Shown here: piece after piece, positions 1 to 8,931 of the stretch
How the letters are laid out: every line of letters starts with the position of its first letter
Position numbering within the stretch: the stretch's first letter is position 1
Assembly: GCA_041395385.1 (NCBI GenBank)
Contig: JAWLAN010000020.1
Span: forward strand, 1 to 64,000
DNA: 64,000 nt
Direction: 5' to 3'
Source: JAJVHZ01 sp041395385
GTDB lineage: Bacteria > Pseudomonadota > Gammaproteobacteria > JAJPIJ01
Program-made: the position numbers and the translations under genes
Notes under the pieces: model-generated
The model's input: the letters and a program-made list of their open reading frames with translations, nothing else
Databases searched by the model: none
What the model was told of the DNA's origin: nothing

Positions 1-1580
1 TGCTCCACCACCGTGAAGGGCCGGCTCGAGCTGCCGCGGCTGCGCAGGCTGATGAGGTCGCTGTTGCCGCCGAGGTTGTCGATGGCATTGACCAGGAAAT
101 TGCCGTTGTCGGCGAAGGGCGTGGGCACGCGCACGCCCATCGACTGCTGCATGCGTATCCAGAAACTGTCCGCGAGCATGTCGGTGTCGGCCACCACGAT
201 GAGGTTGACGGGCTGGGCGGACTCCTCGACGTGGTTGGGCTTGACGATCGATTCCGTCTGCGCCTTCTCGCCATCGGCCGGCTGGCCGGCTGGAGTCGGG
301 CCGGCCTTCTCGACCTTGCCGCCGGGGAACGCCGAGTTGACCTTGCCGGTTACGCGCGCGGCGAGCATCAGTGGCTTGCCCTCCGGCTCGAAGCTCTCGA
401 GCAGGCCGCGAGGGTCGCGCACGATCATCACCGCCTCGGCGTCCAACAGGCCCGAGTTGCCGCCGGTCTCGATCAGCGGGGTGATCGTGGTCGTGGCGCC
501 CTCCAGCCGTTGCAGCACGCCGCCGCTGCCGACATTGACGAGCTTGAGCTGACTGGTGGTGAAGTCCTCGCGGTTGAGGTTCTTCTCCTCGAGGTGCAGC
601 CACGGCAGATACTCGATTTCCTGCGGTCCGCGGTTGCCGGTGTAGGAAACGCGGATGGCCGCGTCGGCGTCGGCGGCGACCTTGCCTTCCAGCAGCTTCA
701 GTCCCCACGCCTGCAGCAGCTTGGGCAGATCCGACTTGTGCTCGGGCAGCACCGTCGGATTCGCCGGGTCGGGGACCGTGCTGTCGTTCTCGGCGGAGGG
801 GTCGACGAACACCATCGCCTTGCCACCCTTCAGCACGAACTGGTCGATCGCATACTGCGTCTCCTCCGACAGGTTCTCCGGATGGATAACGACCAGGGTG
901 TCGACGTCCTTGTCGATGTTGATGAGGTCCGCGCGCAGCTCGCGCACGTCGAAGGCCTCGCGCAGCACCGGCACCACGGTCCAAGGTTGGGCCGGGCGGC
1001 CGTAGGGATCCGGCCTGCCGAAGATCGGCAGGCCGCTGATGACGCCCACCACGCGCTTCTTCGGGTGCGCGAGGTTGTAGACGAGCTTGGTCAGGTCATA
1101 CTCCAGTGCCTGCTCCTGGCTCGGGTCGAAGAAGGGGATCGCGATCTCCTGATCGACGGAGTTCGTGCCGACCAGGCCGAAATAGGCCATGTCGCCTACC
1201 TCGCTCACGGGCAGCTGCCGTATTCCGAAGGCCACCGCCTGGTCCTCGGCCTCGGAGAACGGCTCCGGATCGATGACGGTGAGCTTGATCTGTCCGTCCG
1301 ATCGGCTCGCGTACTCCTCGAGCAGATCGCGAACCCGCACGCCGTAGGTCTGCAGCTCCGGATAGCCGGCCAGCAGCTTGTTGGAAAAGTAGTAGCGCAG
1401 GTTTATCGGCTCCTTGAGCGAATCGAGAATGTTGCGCGTGCCCTGCGATAGCGTGAACAGCCTGTTCTCCGTGACGTCCAGGCGCATCGAGGTGAGGGTC
1501 TGGTTGCCGATGATGTTGATGGCCAGGAATGCCACCAGCGCGAGCAGCAGGCCGCCGCCGGACAGTAACCGTGTGTTCAT
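1..1580 (-). CDS. GldG-like ABC transporter auxiliary protein, 3' end beyond window
   Basis: Auxiliary subunit of a GldFG-type ABC exporter. The ATG at 1578-1580 starts a protein with one N-terminal membrane helix (about residues 5-23, MNTRLLSGGGLLLALVAF) and then a large periplasmic-type region. That region includes the family pattern in which a tensed substrate is handled by a Rossmann-like ABC_transp_aux domain (VVGVISGLPIFGRPD, then VFVDPSAEND). No stop is reached before base 1, so the C-terminus, normally a second membrane helix, is missing here. The gene begins 21 bases after the permease stop and is surely co-transcribed with the permease and ATPase genes to its right. What the system exports is unknown in most bacteria outside the gliding Bacteroidetes; a gliding role is not implied. 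Confidence 0.8.
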   Translation of the reverse strand, partial: MNTRLLSGGGLLLALVAFLAINIIGNQTLTSMRLDVTENRLFTLSQGTRNILDSLKEPINLRYYFSNKLLAGYPELQTYGVRVRDLLEEYASRSDGQIKLTVIDPEPFSEAEDQAVAFGIRQLPVSEVGDMAYFGLVGTNSVDQEIAIPFFDPSQEQALEYDLTKLVYNLAHPKKRVVGVISGLPIFGRPDPYGRPAQPWTVVPVLREAFDVRELRADLINIDKDVDTLVVIHPENLSEETQYAIDQFVLKGGKAMVFVDPSAENDSTVPDPANPTVLPEHKSDLPKLLQAWGLKLLEGKVAADADAAIRVSYTGNRGPQEIEYLPWLHLEEKNLNREDFTTSQLKLVNVGSGGVLQRLEGATTTITPLIETGGNSGLLDAEAVMIVRDPRGLLESFEPEGKPLMLAARVTGKVNSAFPGGKVEKAGPTPAGQPADGEKAQTESIVKPNHVEESAQPVNLIVVADTDMLADSFWIRMQQSMGVRVPTPFADNGNFLVNAIDNLGGNSDLISLRSRGSSSRPFTVVE

Positions 1581-1601
1581 GTCTCGTTTTCCTCGTCGGA
1601 C

Positions 1602-2336
1602 CTAGCTGGCCTTCTTGACGTTGATGACCAGCGTGTTCGCGTACAGCCAGAATGCGATCAGGGTGCCGAAGTACAGCACGTCGCGCGCGTCGATCACGCC
1701 CTTCTTGATGGAATCGAAGTGCGTCAGGAAGCTGAAGGAGCCGATCGCGTCGACCACCGGCTGCGGCGCCCAGGCGCGGAAGAAATCCAGCACGATGGAA
1801 TAGCCGCTCAGGATGATCAGAAAGCAGATCACCACGCTGATGACGAAGGCGATGACCTGATTCTTCGTCAGTGCCGAAATGCATGACCCGATGGCGAGAA
1901 ACCCACCCGCCATCAGCAGGCTGCCGAGATAGCCGAACAGGATGACCGTGTTGTCCGGGTCGCCCAGGTAATTGACGGTGATCCACATCGGGAAAGTCAG
2001 CGTCAGCGCGATCGCCGTGAAGCACCAGGCCGCGAGAAACTTGCCCAACACCGCCTCGCCCAGCGTCACCGGCAGCGTCATCAGCAGCTCGATCGTCCCG
2101 CTCTTGCGCTCCTCGGACCACAGGCGCATGGAGATGGCGGGAATGAGGAACAGGTACAGCCACGGGTGGAAGCGGAAGAACGGCTCGAGATCCGCCTGCC
2201 CGCGCTCGAAGAAACCGCCGATGTAGAAGGTGAATATCCCGGTCAGGAACAGGAAGATCACGATGAACACGTACGCCACCGGAGTGGCGAAGTAGCCGCG
2301 CAGCTCGCGCTTGAAGATCGACAGGATGTTCTTCAT
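1602..2336 (-). CDS. ABC transporter permease, GldF/ABC-2 type
   Basis: Integral membrane subunit (244 aa) of the ABC-2 type exporter encoded at 1-3295. The protein starts MKNILSIFKRELRGYFATPV, the usual ABC-2 opening with an amphipathic helix and then a first membrane span (AYVFIVIFLFLTGIFTFYIG). Five further hydrophobic segments follow, up to the C-terminal LIAFWLYANTLVINVKKAS. A conserved ABC-2 loop is visible as MRLWSEERKSGTIELLMTLP, where the E and the T-E-L stretch contact the ATPase. The start overlaps the stop of the ATPase gene by four bases (ATGA), a sign of translational coupling. Confidence 0.88.
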   Translation of the reverse strand: MKNILSIFKRELRGYFATPVAYVFIVIFLFLTGIFTFYIGGFFERGQADLEPFFRFHPWLYLFLIPAISMRLWSEERKSGTIELLMTLPVTLGEAVLGKFLAAWCFTAIALTLTFPMWITVNYLGDPDNTVILFGYLGSLLMAGGFLAIGSCISALTKNQVIAFVISVVICFLIILSGYSIVLDFFRAWAPQPVVDAIGSFSFLTHFDSIKKGVIDARDVLYFGTLIAFWLYANTLVINVKKAS

Positions 2337-3295
2337 GTACGCGCGCCCCCGCTCGCCTGCTGCGTCGTGATCGTTCGGAAAACCTCATCGAGGCGCCCGG
2401 CCTCCACCCGGAATTCCGTCGTGGTCCAGCCGCGGCTACGGATGAAGTCGCTCACTTCGTTGATGATGTTCATGCCGGCGGTGGGCACGACGGTCAGGCG
2501 GGTGTTGCCGCTGCTGTCGGTCCCGATGTCCACGCTCTCGACGTTCTCGAGCGCGCTGAGCTCGCGCTGTGCAGAGAAGGAATCGCGGTTCACCGAAAGC
2601 GTGACGGCGTTGTGCAGCCGCGAACGCGCCTCCAGCTCCGCCGGCGTCCCTTCGAAAAGCAGCCGGCCGCCGGCGATGATGATCGCGCGCGTGCACACGG
2701 ACTCGACCTCTTCCAGGATGTGCGTGGAGATGATGATCGCCTTGGTGCTGGCCATCTCGCGTATGAGCGTGCGCACCTCGTGCTTCTGGTTCGGATCCAG
2801 GCCGTCGGTAGGCTCGTCCATGATCAGCACCTCCGGGTCGTGCAGGATCGCCTGCGCCAGGCCGACGCGCCGCTTGTAGCCCTTCGAGAGCGTCTCGATG
2901 CGCTGCTCGAGCACCGCCTCGAGATGGATCTTCCGGATCACGTCGTCGATGCGATCCTGGAGATGCCGTCCGCGCAGCCCCCGGATCTCGCCGACGAACT
3001 CGAGGAAGCCGACCGGCGTCATCTCGCCGTAGGCGGGCGCTCCCTCCGGGAGGTAGCCGATCCTGCTCTTCAGCTGCACGGGCTCCTCGTGCAGATCGTG
3101 GCCGCAGACCCGCACGCGCCCGGCGGTGGGCTCGAGAAAGCCGGTGATCATCTTCATCGTGGTGGACTTCCCGGCGCCGTTGGGGCCGAGGAATCCAAGC
3201 ACATCGCCACGGGTGACGTTGAAGGAGATATCCCGTACCGCGCGCAAGCTGCCGAAGCTCTTGCTCAGGTTCTGGACTTCAATTGCATATGACAT
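2333..3295 (-). CDS. ABC transporter ATP-binding protein, GldA-like
   Basis: Cytoplasmic ATPase (320 aa) of the GldFG-type exporter. It has a Walker A motif GPNGAGKST near residues 40-48, a signature region LSKGYKRRVGLAQAI, and Walker B VLIMDEPTDGLDPNQ, followed by the H-loop IIISTHILEEV. The C-terminal third (about residues 220-320) is the accessory domain typical of ABC-2 ATPases. An upstream in-frame extension exists, but the ATG at 3293-3295 is preferred because GGGAG lies seven bases upstream and MSYAIEVQNLSKSFG is the normal family start. First gene of a three-gene operon; the 222 bases upstream presumably hold its promoter. Confidence 0.92.
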   Translation of the reverse strand: MSYAIEVQNLSKSFGSLRAVRDISFNVTRGDVLGFLGPNGAGKSTTMKMITGFLEPTAGRVRVCGHDLHEEPVQLKSRIGYLPEGAPAYGEMTPVGFLEFVGEIRGLRGRHLQDRIDDVIRKIHLEAVLEQRIETLSKGYKRRVGLAQAILHDPEVLIMDEPTDGLDPNQKHEVRTLIREMASTKAIIISTHILEEVESVCTRAIIIAGGRLLFEGTPAELEARSRLHNAVTLSVNRDSFSAQRELSALENVESVDIGTDSSGNTRLTVVPTAGMNIINEVSDFIRSRGWTTTEFRVEAGRLDEVFRTITTQQASGGART

Positions 3296-3517
3296 GAAAG
3301 GCTCCCGTTCCGGTTCTCTGTGCCCGGGGCATCGCCCGGTGCCGGATTTGAGCGAGTATCCATGGTGTTTGCCGCTGGCTGTGGCCAGGCCCGCCGATGG
3401 CGGTCCGCAGCGGCGCGCCAATGTTCCACAACGCCGCTGGGGCGTCAACCTTGGCGCTACGACGCTGTTAGTCCGCCGGGAACGGGCGGAGTTCCGGGGC
3501 CGCGCACCGCCCGGGGG

Positions 3518-4384
3518 TCAGCTGTACTGGGAACGCTTCAGGCGGTAGAGCGCGGAGATGTCCTCGTCGCCATGACCTTCGGACATGAGCCGCTCGTAGT
3601 CGGCGAGCGTGGCATCCACGACGGTGAGGGGGCCGGTCATCCCGTCCCTGGCCATCGCCCGCACGATCGTCAGGTCCTTGTGGTGCAGCGCCAGCTTGAA
3701 TCCCGGGGCGTAGGTGCCCGCGACCATCGTGCGGCCGCGCTTGTCGAGGAACCAGTTGGCCGCCGCGCCGCTGCCGACGACCGCGATCACCTTTTCCATG
3801 TCCAGTCCCATGGCGGCGCCGAAGGCGAGCGCCTCGGTGACGGCCTGGTTGATGCCGGCGCACATGATCTGGTTGACCGCCTTGGTGGCCTGGCCGCTGC
3901 CGCTCGGCCCCATGTGCACGATCTTCGCCGCGATCCTCGAGAGCAGCGGCCGCGCCCGCTCCAGAGCCGCCTCGTCCCCCCCGACCATCATCGCGAGGGT
4001 CGCATCGCGGGCGCCTTCGACGCCGCCCGAGACCGGACAGTCGAGGAAGTGCGCCGCATGCGCGGCGAGCCTGCGCGCCGCCTCTCGCGCGGTGGCCGCG
4101 CTGACCGTCGAGGTGTCGCAGACGATCGCTTCCGGTCGGATGCCGGGGATCATCGCATCGATCGTCTCCAGCACGTCGGCGTCGCGCGAGACGCAGGTGA
4201 GGATGACGTCCGCGGCGGCGGCGACCTCCCGCGGCGAGCGCGCCCGCAGGACGTCGCCTCCCACCGGCAGCGCCGCCGCCCTTTGCGCCGTGCGGTTCCA
4301 GATCGCCGCCAGCAGGCCGGCCTTGTCGAGGTTGACGGCCATGTGCGCGCCCATCGCACCCAATCCGATGACACCGGCTTTCAT
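3518..4384 (-). CDS. NAD(P)-dependent beta-hydroxyacid dehydrogenase (HIBADH family)
   Basis: Oxidoreductase of the 3-hydroxyisobutyrate dehydrogenase / tartronate semialdehyde reductase family (288 aa, normal length). Rossmann motif GLGAMGAHMA at residues 8-17, the substrate-binding DCPVSGG at 115-121, and the catalytic lysine in SGSGQATKAVNQ (K168) are all present. These mark an active enzyme reducing or oxidising a 3-hydroxy or 2-hydroxy-3-oxo acid. The exact substrate cannot be read from the sequence; annotation as 2-hydroxy-3-oxopropionate reductase or 3-hydroxyisobutyrate dehydrogenase would be equally fair. It is followed 66 bases away on the same strand by the M20 peptidase gene upstream, so the two may be co-transcribed. 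Confidence 0.85.
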   Translation of the reverse strand: MKAGVIGLGAMGAHMAVNLDKAGLLAAIWNRTAQRAAALPVGGDVLRARSPREVAAAADVILTCVSRDADVLETIDAMIPGIRPEAIVCDTSTVSAATAREAARRLAAHAAHFLDCPVSGGVEGARDATLAMMVGGDEAALERARPLLSRIAAKIVHMGPSGSGQATKAVNQIMCAGINQAVTEALAFGAAMGLDMEKVIAVVGSGAAANWFLDKRGRTMVAGTYAPGFKLALHHKDLTIVRAMARDGMTGPLTVVDATLADYERLMSEGHGDEDISALYRLKRSQYS

Positions 4385-4450
4385 TCGTTTTCCGCCTCCG
4401 TGAGCACTTGTAGTTTCACCACGCCCGGAGCCCCGCCCGCCGCGATGGAT

Positions 4451-5863
4451 TCAGGCGCGGATCTGCCGATGGTGCTGTGCGAGCACCTCCGAGACACAGC
4501 ACGTGAGTCGTTTCGCGGTCGGCAGGTGCAGGAATTCGTTCGGACCGTGCGCATTGGAGTGCGGTCCCAGCACGCCGGTGATGACGAACTGCGCGTCCGG
4601 AAACCTCTCCCCCAGCATCGCCATGAACGGGATGGTGCCGCCCTCGCCCATGTAGACGGCGGGCTTCCCGAAGTATGCCTGCGAGGAGGATTCCAGCGCC
4701 TGCGTGAGCCACGGCGCCTCGGCAGGCGCGTTCCAACCGCTCGCCGCCCAGTCGGGCGTGAAGCGCACCCGGGCGTTGTAGGGCGGATCGCGCTCCAGCA
4801 ACGCCTTGAGGGCCTGCGAGGCCTTGCCGCCGTCGCAGCCGGGCGGTAGCCGCAGCGAGACCTTGACCGAGTTCACCGGCAGTGCAACGTTGCCCGCGTT
4901 CGCGATCGGCGGCAACCCGCCCGCGCCGGTGATGGCGAGCGCCGGCCGCCAGGTCGTGTTGAGGATGAGCTCCGCGCCATCCTCGGTGACGGGCCGCACG
5001 CCGTGGGAGAAGGGGAACTTGCGCGCCACGTCGCCCAGCACGGCGGCGGCGACGCGCGCCTGCGCGATCCGATGCGCCGGTATCTCGACGTGAAACTCGG
5101 GCGCGACGATCCTCCCGTCCTCGGCGGTTTCGATTCTCTCCAGCAACTGCCGCAGGATGCGGAAGCACCCGGGGGCGACGCCGCTGGCGGCGCCGGAGTG
5201 CACGCCCTCGCGCATCACCTCCACCTCGAGCACTCCGCCGATGAGCCCCCGCAGGGAGGTGGTTACCCAGAGCTGATCGTAATTGCCGCATCCGGAGTCC
5301 AGGCAGATGACCAGCGACGGGCCGCCGATGCGCTCCTGCAGCGCCTCGATGTAGAAGGGCAGATCGAAGCTGCCGCTCTCCTCGCAGGCCTCGATGATCA
5401 CGACGCAGCGCGCGTGCGGGATGTCCTGCTCCTGCAGCAGCCGGATGGCCGTCAGCGAGGCGAACATCGCGTAGCCATCGTCGGCGCCGCCCCGGCCGTA
5501 CAGACGATCTCCGTCGATCACCGGCTTCCAGGGGCCCAGGTCCTCGCGCCAGCCGCTCATCTCCGGCTGTTTGTCGAGATGGCCGTAGAGCAGCACGGTG
5601 CCCTTGCCGGTCCCCGGGACTTCCATATACATGAGTGGCGTGCGGCCCGGCAGCCGCACCACCTCGAGTTGCAGCCCGCGGACGCCGGCGCCGCGCGCCC
5701 AGCGCTCGAATCGCCGCACGACCTCCTCCATGTATCCGTGCGCCTGCCAGTCCGGGTCGAAGGCCGGTGACTTGTTGGGGATCCTGATGTACTCGACGAG
5801 CTCGGGGACCACCGAGTCGTCCCAAAGCTCGCTGACGAAACGCTGGGCGGATGCGCTGTTCAT
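4451..5863 (-). CDS. M20 family metallodipeptidase
   Basis: Zinc-dependent dipeptidase or amidohydrolase of family M20 (470 aa). Metal ligands and catalytic residues are visible: the H95-x-D97 pair in LLYGHLDKQPE, the bridging Asp in GRGGADDGY (D128), and the base plus ligand in EACEESGSFD (E161/E162). The dimerisation (lid) domain occupies roughly residues 200-340. The reading frame extends 36 codons further upstream, but that part is arginine-rich and unlike the family; MNSASAQRFVSELWDDS from 5863 is the usual start. Substrate is probably a small dipeptide; carnosinase-like or succinyl-diaminopimelate-like activities cannot be told apart here. Confidence 0.87.
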   Translation of the reverse strand: MNSASAQRFVSELWDDSVVPELVEYIRIPNKSPAFDPDWQAHGYMEEVVRRFERWARGAGVRGLQLEVVRLPGRTPLMYMEVPGTGKGTVLLYGHLDKQPEMSGWREDLGPWKPVIDGDRLYGRGGADDGYAMFASLTAIRLLQEQDIPHARCVVIIEACEESGSFDLPFYIEALQERIGGPSLVICLDSGCGNYDQLWVTTSLRGLIGGVLEVEVMREGVHSGAASGVAPGCFRILRQLLERIETAEDGRIVAPEFHVEIPAHRIAQARVAAAVLGDVARKFPFSHGVRPVTEDGAELILNTTWRPALAITGAGGLPPIANAGNVALPVNSVKVSLRLPPGCDGGKASQALKALLERDPPYNARVRFTPDWAASGWNAPAEAPWLTQALESSSQAYFGKPAVYMGEGGTIPFMAMLGERFPDAQFVITGVLGPHSNAHGPNEFLHLPTAKRLTCCVSEVLAQHHRQIRA

Positions 5864-5990
5864 GCGACCAGTGTAGCGGCGCGATCGGCACCGGCAAAGG
5901 GTGCGGATCGCCACCGCGCCTGCGGCGTGCGCCGCCGCGATTCGGGGAGGGGCGGGAGGATCATTGAACAATTCCCGCCGATGGTGTCAC

Positions 5991-7512
5991 ATGGCCCATG
6001 CGCCGGAAATAAAATGGCGCGTTGGCGAGGCTCAGCGGGATGAACCGGGGCGTGGGGCGGCAAACGTGACGGCGATCGTGCAGGAGGAACTGAAACACCC
6101 CCGTGACGTGAGGGTGACTCTCGAGGAGATCGAGGAACTGCTGAACAAGCAGGAGATGGTGAGCGACCTGACCGCCCGCCAGGACAGCCCGCGCCACGAG
6201 CTGGTCATGGATCTCCTGCTGCGCCAGCAGCACGTCGAGGTCGAGCGCCGTCTGCAGCAGTCCCACCCGGCCGACATCGCCTACGTGCTCGAGGGACTGC
6301 CGCTGGAGCGGCGTCGGCTGGTGTGGAGCCTCGTCCGCCCGGAGGCGCGCGGCGCCGTGCTGCTGGAGCTGTCGGAGGCGGTGCGCGAGGGTCTGCTCGG
6401 TGATATGCCGAGCAAGGAGATCATCGACGCTGCCGAGCACCTGGATTCCGACGAGATCGCCGATCTCGTCCCGAGCCTCCCCAGGGACACCGTCTTCGAG
6501 CTGTTCAACTCGCTCGACCGCAAGGATCGCGCCGAGTTGCAGAACGTGCTCTCGTTCCCCGAGGGCAGCGTCGGCGCGCTGATGGACCTCGATGTCCTGA
6601 GCGTGCGCGACGACATCGAGATCGAGGTGGTCCTGCGCTACCTGCGCAAGCGCAAGGATCTGCCGGAACAGATCGATCAGATCATCGTCGTCGATCGCGC
6701 CGGCTCGCTGAAGGGCGCTGCCGGTCAAACGCTTGCTGGTCCATGACCCTGAGGAGATGGTCTGCGACGTGATGTTGCCTGAGCCGGTGTCGTTCCGCAC
6801 CGACGAGTCCGCGCGCGATGCCGTGCAGGCGTTCGAGCGATATGACCTGCGCACGGCGCCGGTGGTGAACATCCACAACCAGGTCGTCGGCGTGCTGAGC
6901 GTCGACCAGGTGATGGACTACGTGAACGAGTCGGCCCAGCGCGAGCGCCTGAGCCTGGTGGGTCTGAGGGAGGACGAAGACCTGTTCGGATCGGTGTGGA
7001 AAAGCAGCCGGAACCGCTGGACCTGGCTGGTGTTGAACCTCATGACGGCCTTCATCGCCTCGCGCGTCATCGGACTGTTCGAGGGCACGATCGAGCGGCT
7101 CGTTGCGCTGGCGGCGCTGATGCCAATCGTGGCGAGCGTCGCCGGCAACTCGGGCAACCAGACCGTCGCGCTGGTGATCCGCGGCCTGGCCCTCAACCAG
7201 ATCAACACCGGGAATTTCTACCGCCTGTTGTTCAAGGAGATCGGCATCAGCCTCGTCAACGGTCTGGTGTGGGGATCGGTCGTGGGCTTCTTCGCGTACC
7301 TCTTCTACAACAAGGTCTCGCTGGCGGTCGTCATGGTCGCCGCGATGATGCTCAACCTGCTGATGGGCGCACTGGCCGGAGTGATCTTTCCCTTGACGTT
7401 GCACAAGCTCGGACGCGACCCGGTGATGGGCAGCAGCGTCATGCTCACCGCGATCACCGACAGCATGGGCTTTTTCATCTTCCTGGGGCTGGCGGCGACT
7501 TTCCTGCGCTAG
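5991..7512 (+). pseudogene. mgtE: Magnesium transporter MgtE, frameshifted
   Basis: MgtE-type Mg2+ channel split into two frames. The first part (from 5991, or from the GTG at 6066) encodes the superhelical MgtE N domain and the start of the first CBS domain, ending with IIVVDRAGSLKG. The second part, read one base further along from about 6713-6733, continues as LPVKRLLVHDPEEM, the second CBS domain, and five membrane helices. The channel motif GNSGNQTVALVIRGLAL and the gating-site region LTAITDSMGFF are intact. Removing one base (or restoring two) near 6713 gives one continuous protein of normal length, so this is either a very recent mutation or a sequencing error. The gene is divergent from the peptidase. 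Confidence 0.85.
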
Positions 7513-7557
7513 CCGCGGGAGTTCATCGTGCCGCCGCGCCGGCGGCATCGCCGCGGG
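7513..7557. terminator. Possible bidirectional terminator hairpin between mgtE and dgkA
   Basis: Between the convergent stops lies a GC-rich inverted repeat, GCCGCC at 7530-7535 and GGCGGC at 7541-7546, flanked by CCGCGG on both sides (7513-7518 and 7551-7556). There is no T-run, so its terminator role is an inference from position. Confidence 0.3.
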
Positions 7558-7558
7558 C

Positions 7559-7957
7559 TCAATCCGAGAAAATATCCGCGAGCACCAGGCCCCAGACGAT
7601 GACGCAGCTGGCCAGGCTGATGAAGACGGCCGCGCTGCCCATGTCCTTGGCCCGCTTCGCGAGGTCGTGACGCTCCGCGGAGACGCGATCGACGACCGCC
7701 TCCACCGCCGAGTTCAGAAGCTCGGTGATGAGCACCAGCAGCACGCTGCCCAGCAGCAGCGCCATCTGTACCAGGGTCGCCGGCAACAGGGCCGCGACGG
7801 CGGCCATGACCATGCCGAGCCAGAGTTCCTGCCGGAACGCGGGCTCGTGGCGATAGGCGCTCACCAGGCCGTCCAGTGAGTAGTGGAACGCGTTCCAGAT
7901 GCGGACCAGGCCGGTCCTTCCCTTGAAGGGGCTCGTGTTCATCTCATCGACTGGCAT
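7559..7957 (-). CDS. dgkA: Diacylglycerol kinase (prokaryotic DgkA type)
   Basis: Small integral membrane kinase (132 aa from 7957; 127 aa if started at 7942) that phosphorylates diacylglycerol to phosphatidic acid in the inner membrane. The family signature is clear: ELLNSAVEAVVDR plus the preceding glutamate-rich amphipathic start RIWNAFHYSLDGLVSAYRHEPAFRQE and three hydrophobic helices. A 24-residue upstream extension is unlikely. The gene is divergent from a PlcP-like phosphoesterase and an Agt-like glycosyltransferase, both expected to make or consume diacylglycerol. The kinase would compete for, or recycle, the same intermediate (inference). Confidence 0.92.
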   Translation of the reverse strand: MPVDEMNTSPFKGRTGLVRIWNAFHYSLDGLVSAYRHEPAFRQELWLGMVMAAVAALLPATLVQMALLLGSVLLVLITELLNSAVEAVVDRVSAERHDLAKRAKDMGSAAVFISLASCVIVWGLVLADIFSD

Positions 7958-7989
7958 CGCCTCGCTTCTCCGCTCCAGAACGGGAGGAT

Positions 7990-8006
7990 GTAACAGAAAT
8001 GACAAG
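7990..8006. promoter_or_regulatory. Degenerate Pho-box-like element between dgkA and plcP-like gene
   Basis: GTAACAG at 7990-7996 and ATGACAAG at 7999-8006 resemble the two half sites of a reverse-complement Pho box, GTGACAG and ATGACAG. They are two bases closer together than the normal 11-base period. PhoB control would fit the lipid-remodelling genes on the right, but the shortened spacing makes this weak. Confidence 0.25.
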
Positions 8007-8072
8007 CAATCTTCACCAACCGGAAACAATCGCTCACTAACGTTTCGTCAATCAACCGCGGCGACCGACCGG

Positions 8073-8870
8073 ATGGACAATATCAAGCACATCACGCCAA
8101 AGCGCTACCGCGCCGTCTGGATCTCCGATGTGCATCTGGGTTTCCGCGGCTGCAGTGCCGAATTCCTGCTCGAGTTTCTGCGCACGATCGAATGTGATCA
8201 TCTCTATCTCGTCGGCGACATCATCGATATCTGGCAGATGCGCAAGCGTCCGTACTGGCCGCAGACGCACAACAACGTGGTGCGCACCGTGCTCGGCAAG
8301 GCCAAGCACGGCACGGAGGTCGTCTTCGTTCCGGGCAACCACGACGAGTTGCTGCGCGACTACGTGGGCATGCATTTCGGCAACATCCGGATCGAGGAGC
8401 GGGCGATACACACCAAGGCCGACGGCAGGCGTTATCTCATTCTACACGGGGACGAGTTCGACAGCGTGGTGAAGTGTTCGCGGCTGCTGGCGATGATAGG
8501 CACGGTCCTGTATGACTGGCTGCTGCGGCTGAACCGCTGGGTGAACTATCTACGCCGCCACCTGGGCCTCACCTACTGGTCGCTCGCGGGCTTTCTGAAG
8601 CATCAGGTGAAGGAGGCTGTGCAGTACATCAGCAATTTCGAGCATGCCGTCGCCTACGAGGCCAGGCGCGCCGGCGTCGATGGAGTCATATGCGGCCACA
8701 TTCATCGCGCCGAGATCATCCGCATCGACGAGGTCGAATACTGCAATTGCGGCGACTGGGTGGAGAGCTGCACGGCGCTGGTCGAGCACTTCGACGGCCG
8801 CATGGAGATCATCCACTGGACGGAGCAGCGCGATGCGCTCGTCTTGAGAGCGGCCGCGGCAGCCGCGTGA
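8073..8870 (+). CDS. Calcineurin-like metallophosphoesterase, PlcP-like (LpxH superfamily)
   Basis: Metallophosphoesterase of 265 aa with a full metal-binding set: D19 and H21 in WISDVHLG, D49 in YLVGDIID, N89/H90 in VPGNHDE, H125 in LHGDEFD, and H209/H211 in ICGHIHRAE. Automatic annotation would call it UDP-2,3-diacylglucosamine diphosphatase (LpxH). However, the pattern LGFRGCSAEFLLEFL and the ending GDWVESCTALVEH are what I recall for PlcP, the phospholipase C of phosphate-stressed rhizobia and marine bacteria. It also sits directly before an Agt-type glycosyltransferase, as plcP does. PlcP releases diacylglycerol from phospholipids. The ATG at 8073 is preferred over an in-frame extension back to 7899. 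Confidence 0.82.
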   Translation: MDNIKHITPKRYRAVWISDVHLGFRGCSAEFLLEFLRTIECDHLYLVGDIIDIWQMRKRPYWPQTHNNVVRTVLGKAKHGTEVVFVPGNHDELLRDYVGMHFGNIRIEERAIHTKADGRRYLILHGDEFDSVVKCSRLLAMIGTVLYDWLLRLNRWVNYLRRHLGLTYWSLAGFLKHQVKEAVQYISNFEHAVAYEARRAGVDGVICGHIHRAEIIRIDEVEYCNCGDWVESCTALVEHFDGRMEIIHWTEQRDALVLRAAAAAA

Positions 8871-8931
8871 AGCGACAGCGATCCACCCGCACCCGCGCCG
8901 TGGTTCGGCGGCGGCCCCTCGCGCCACGCCG

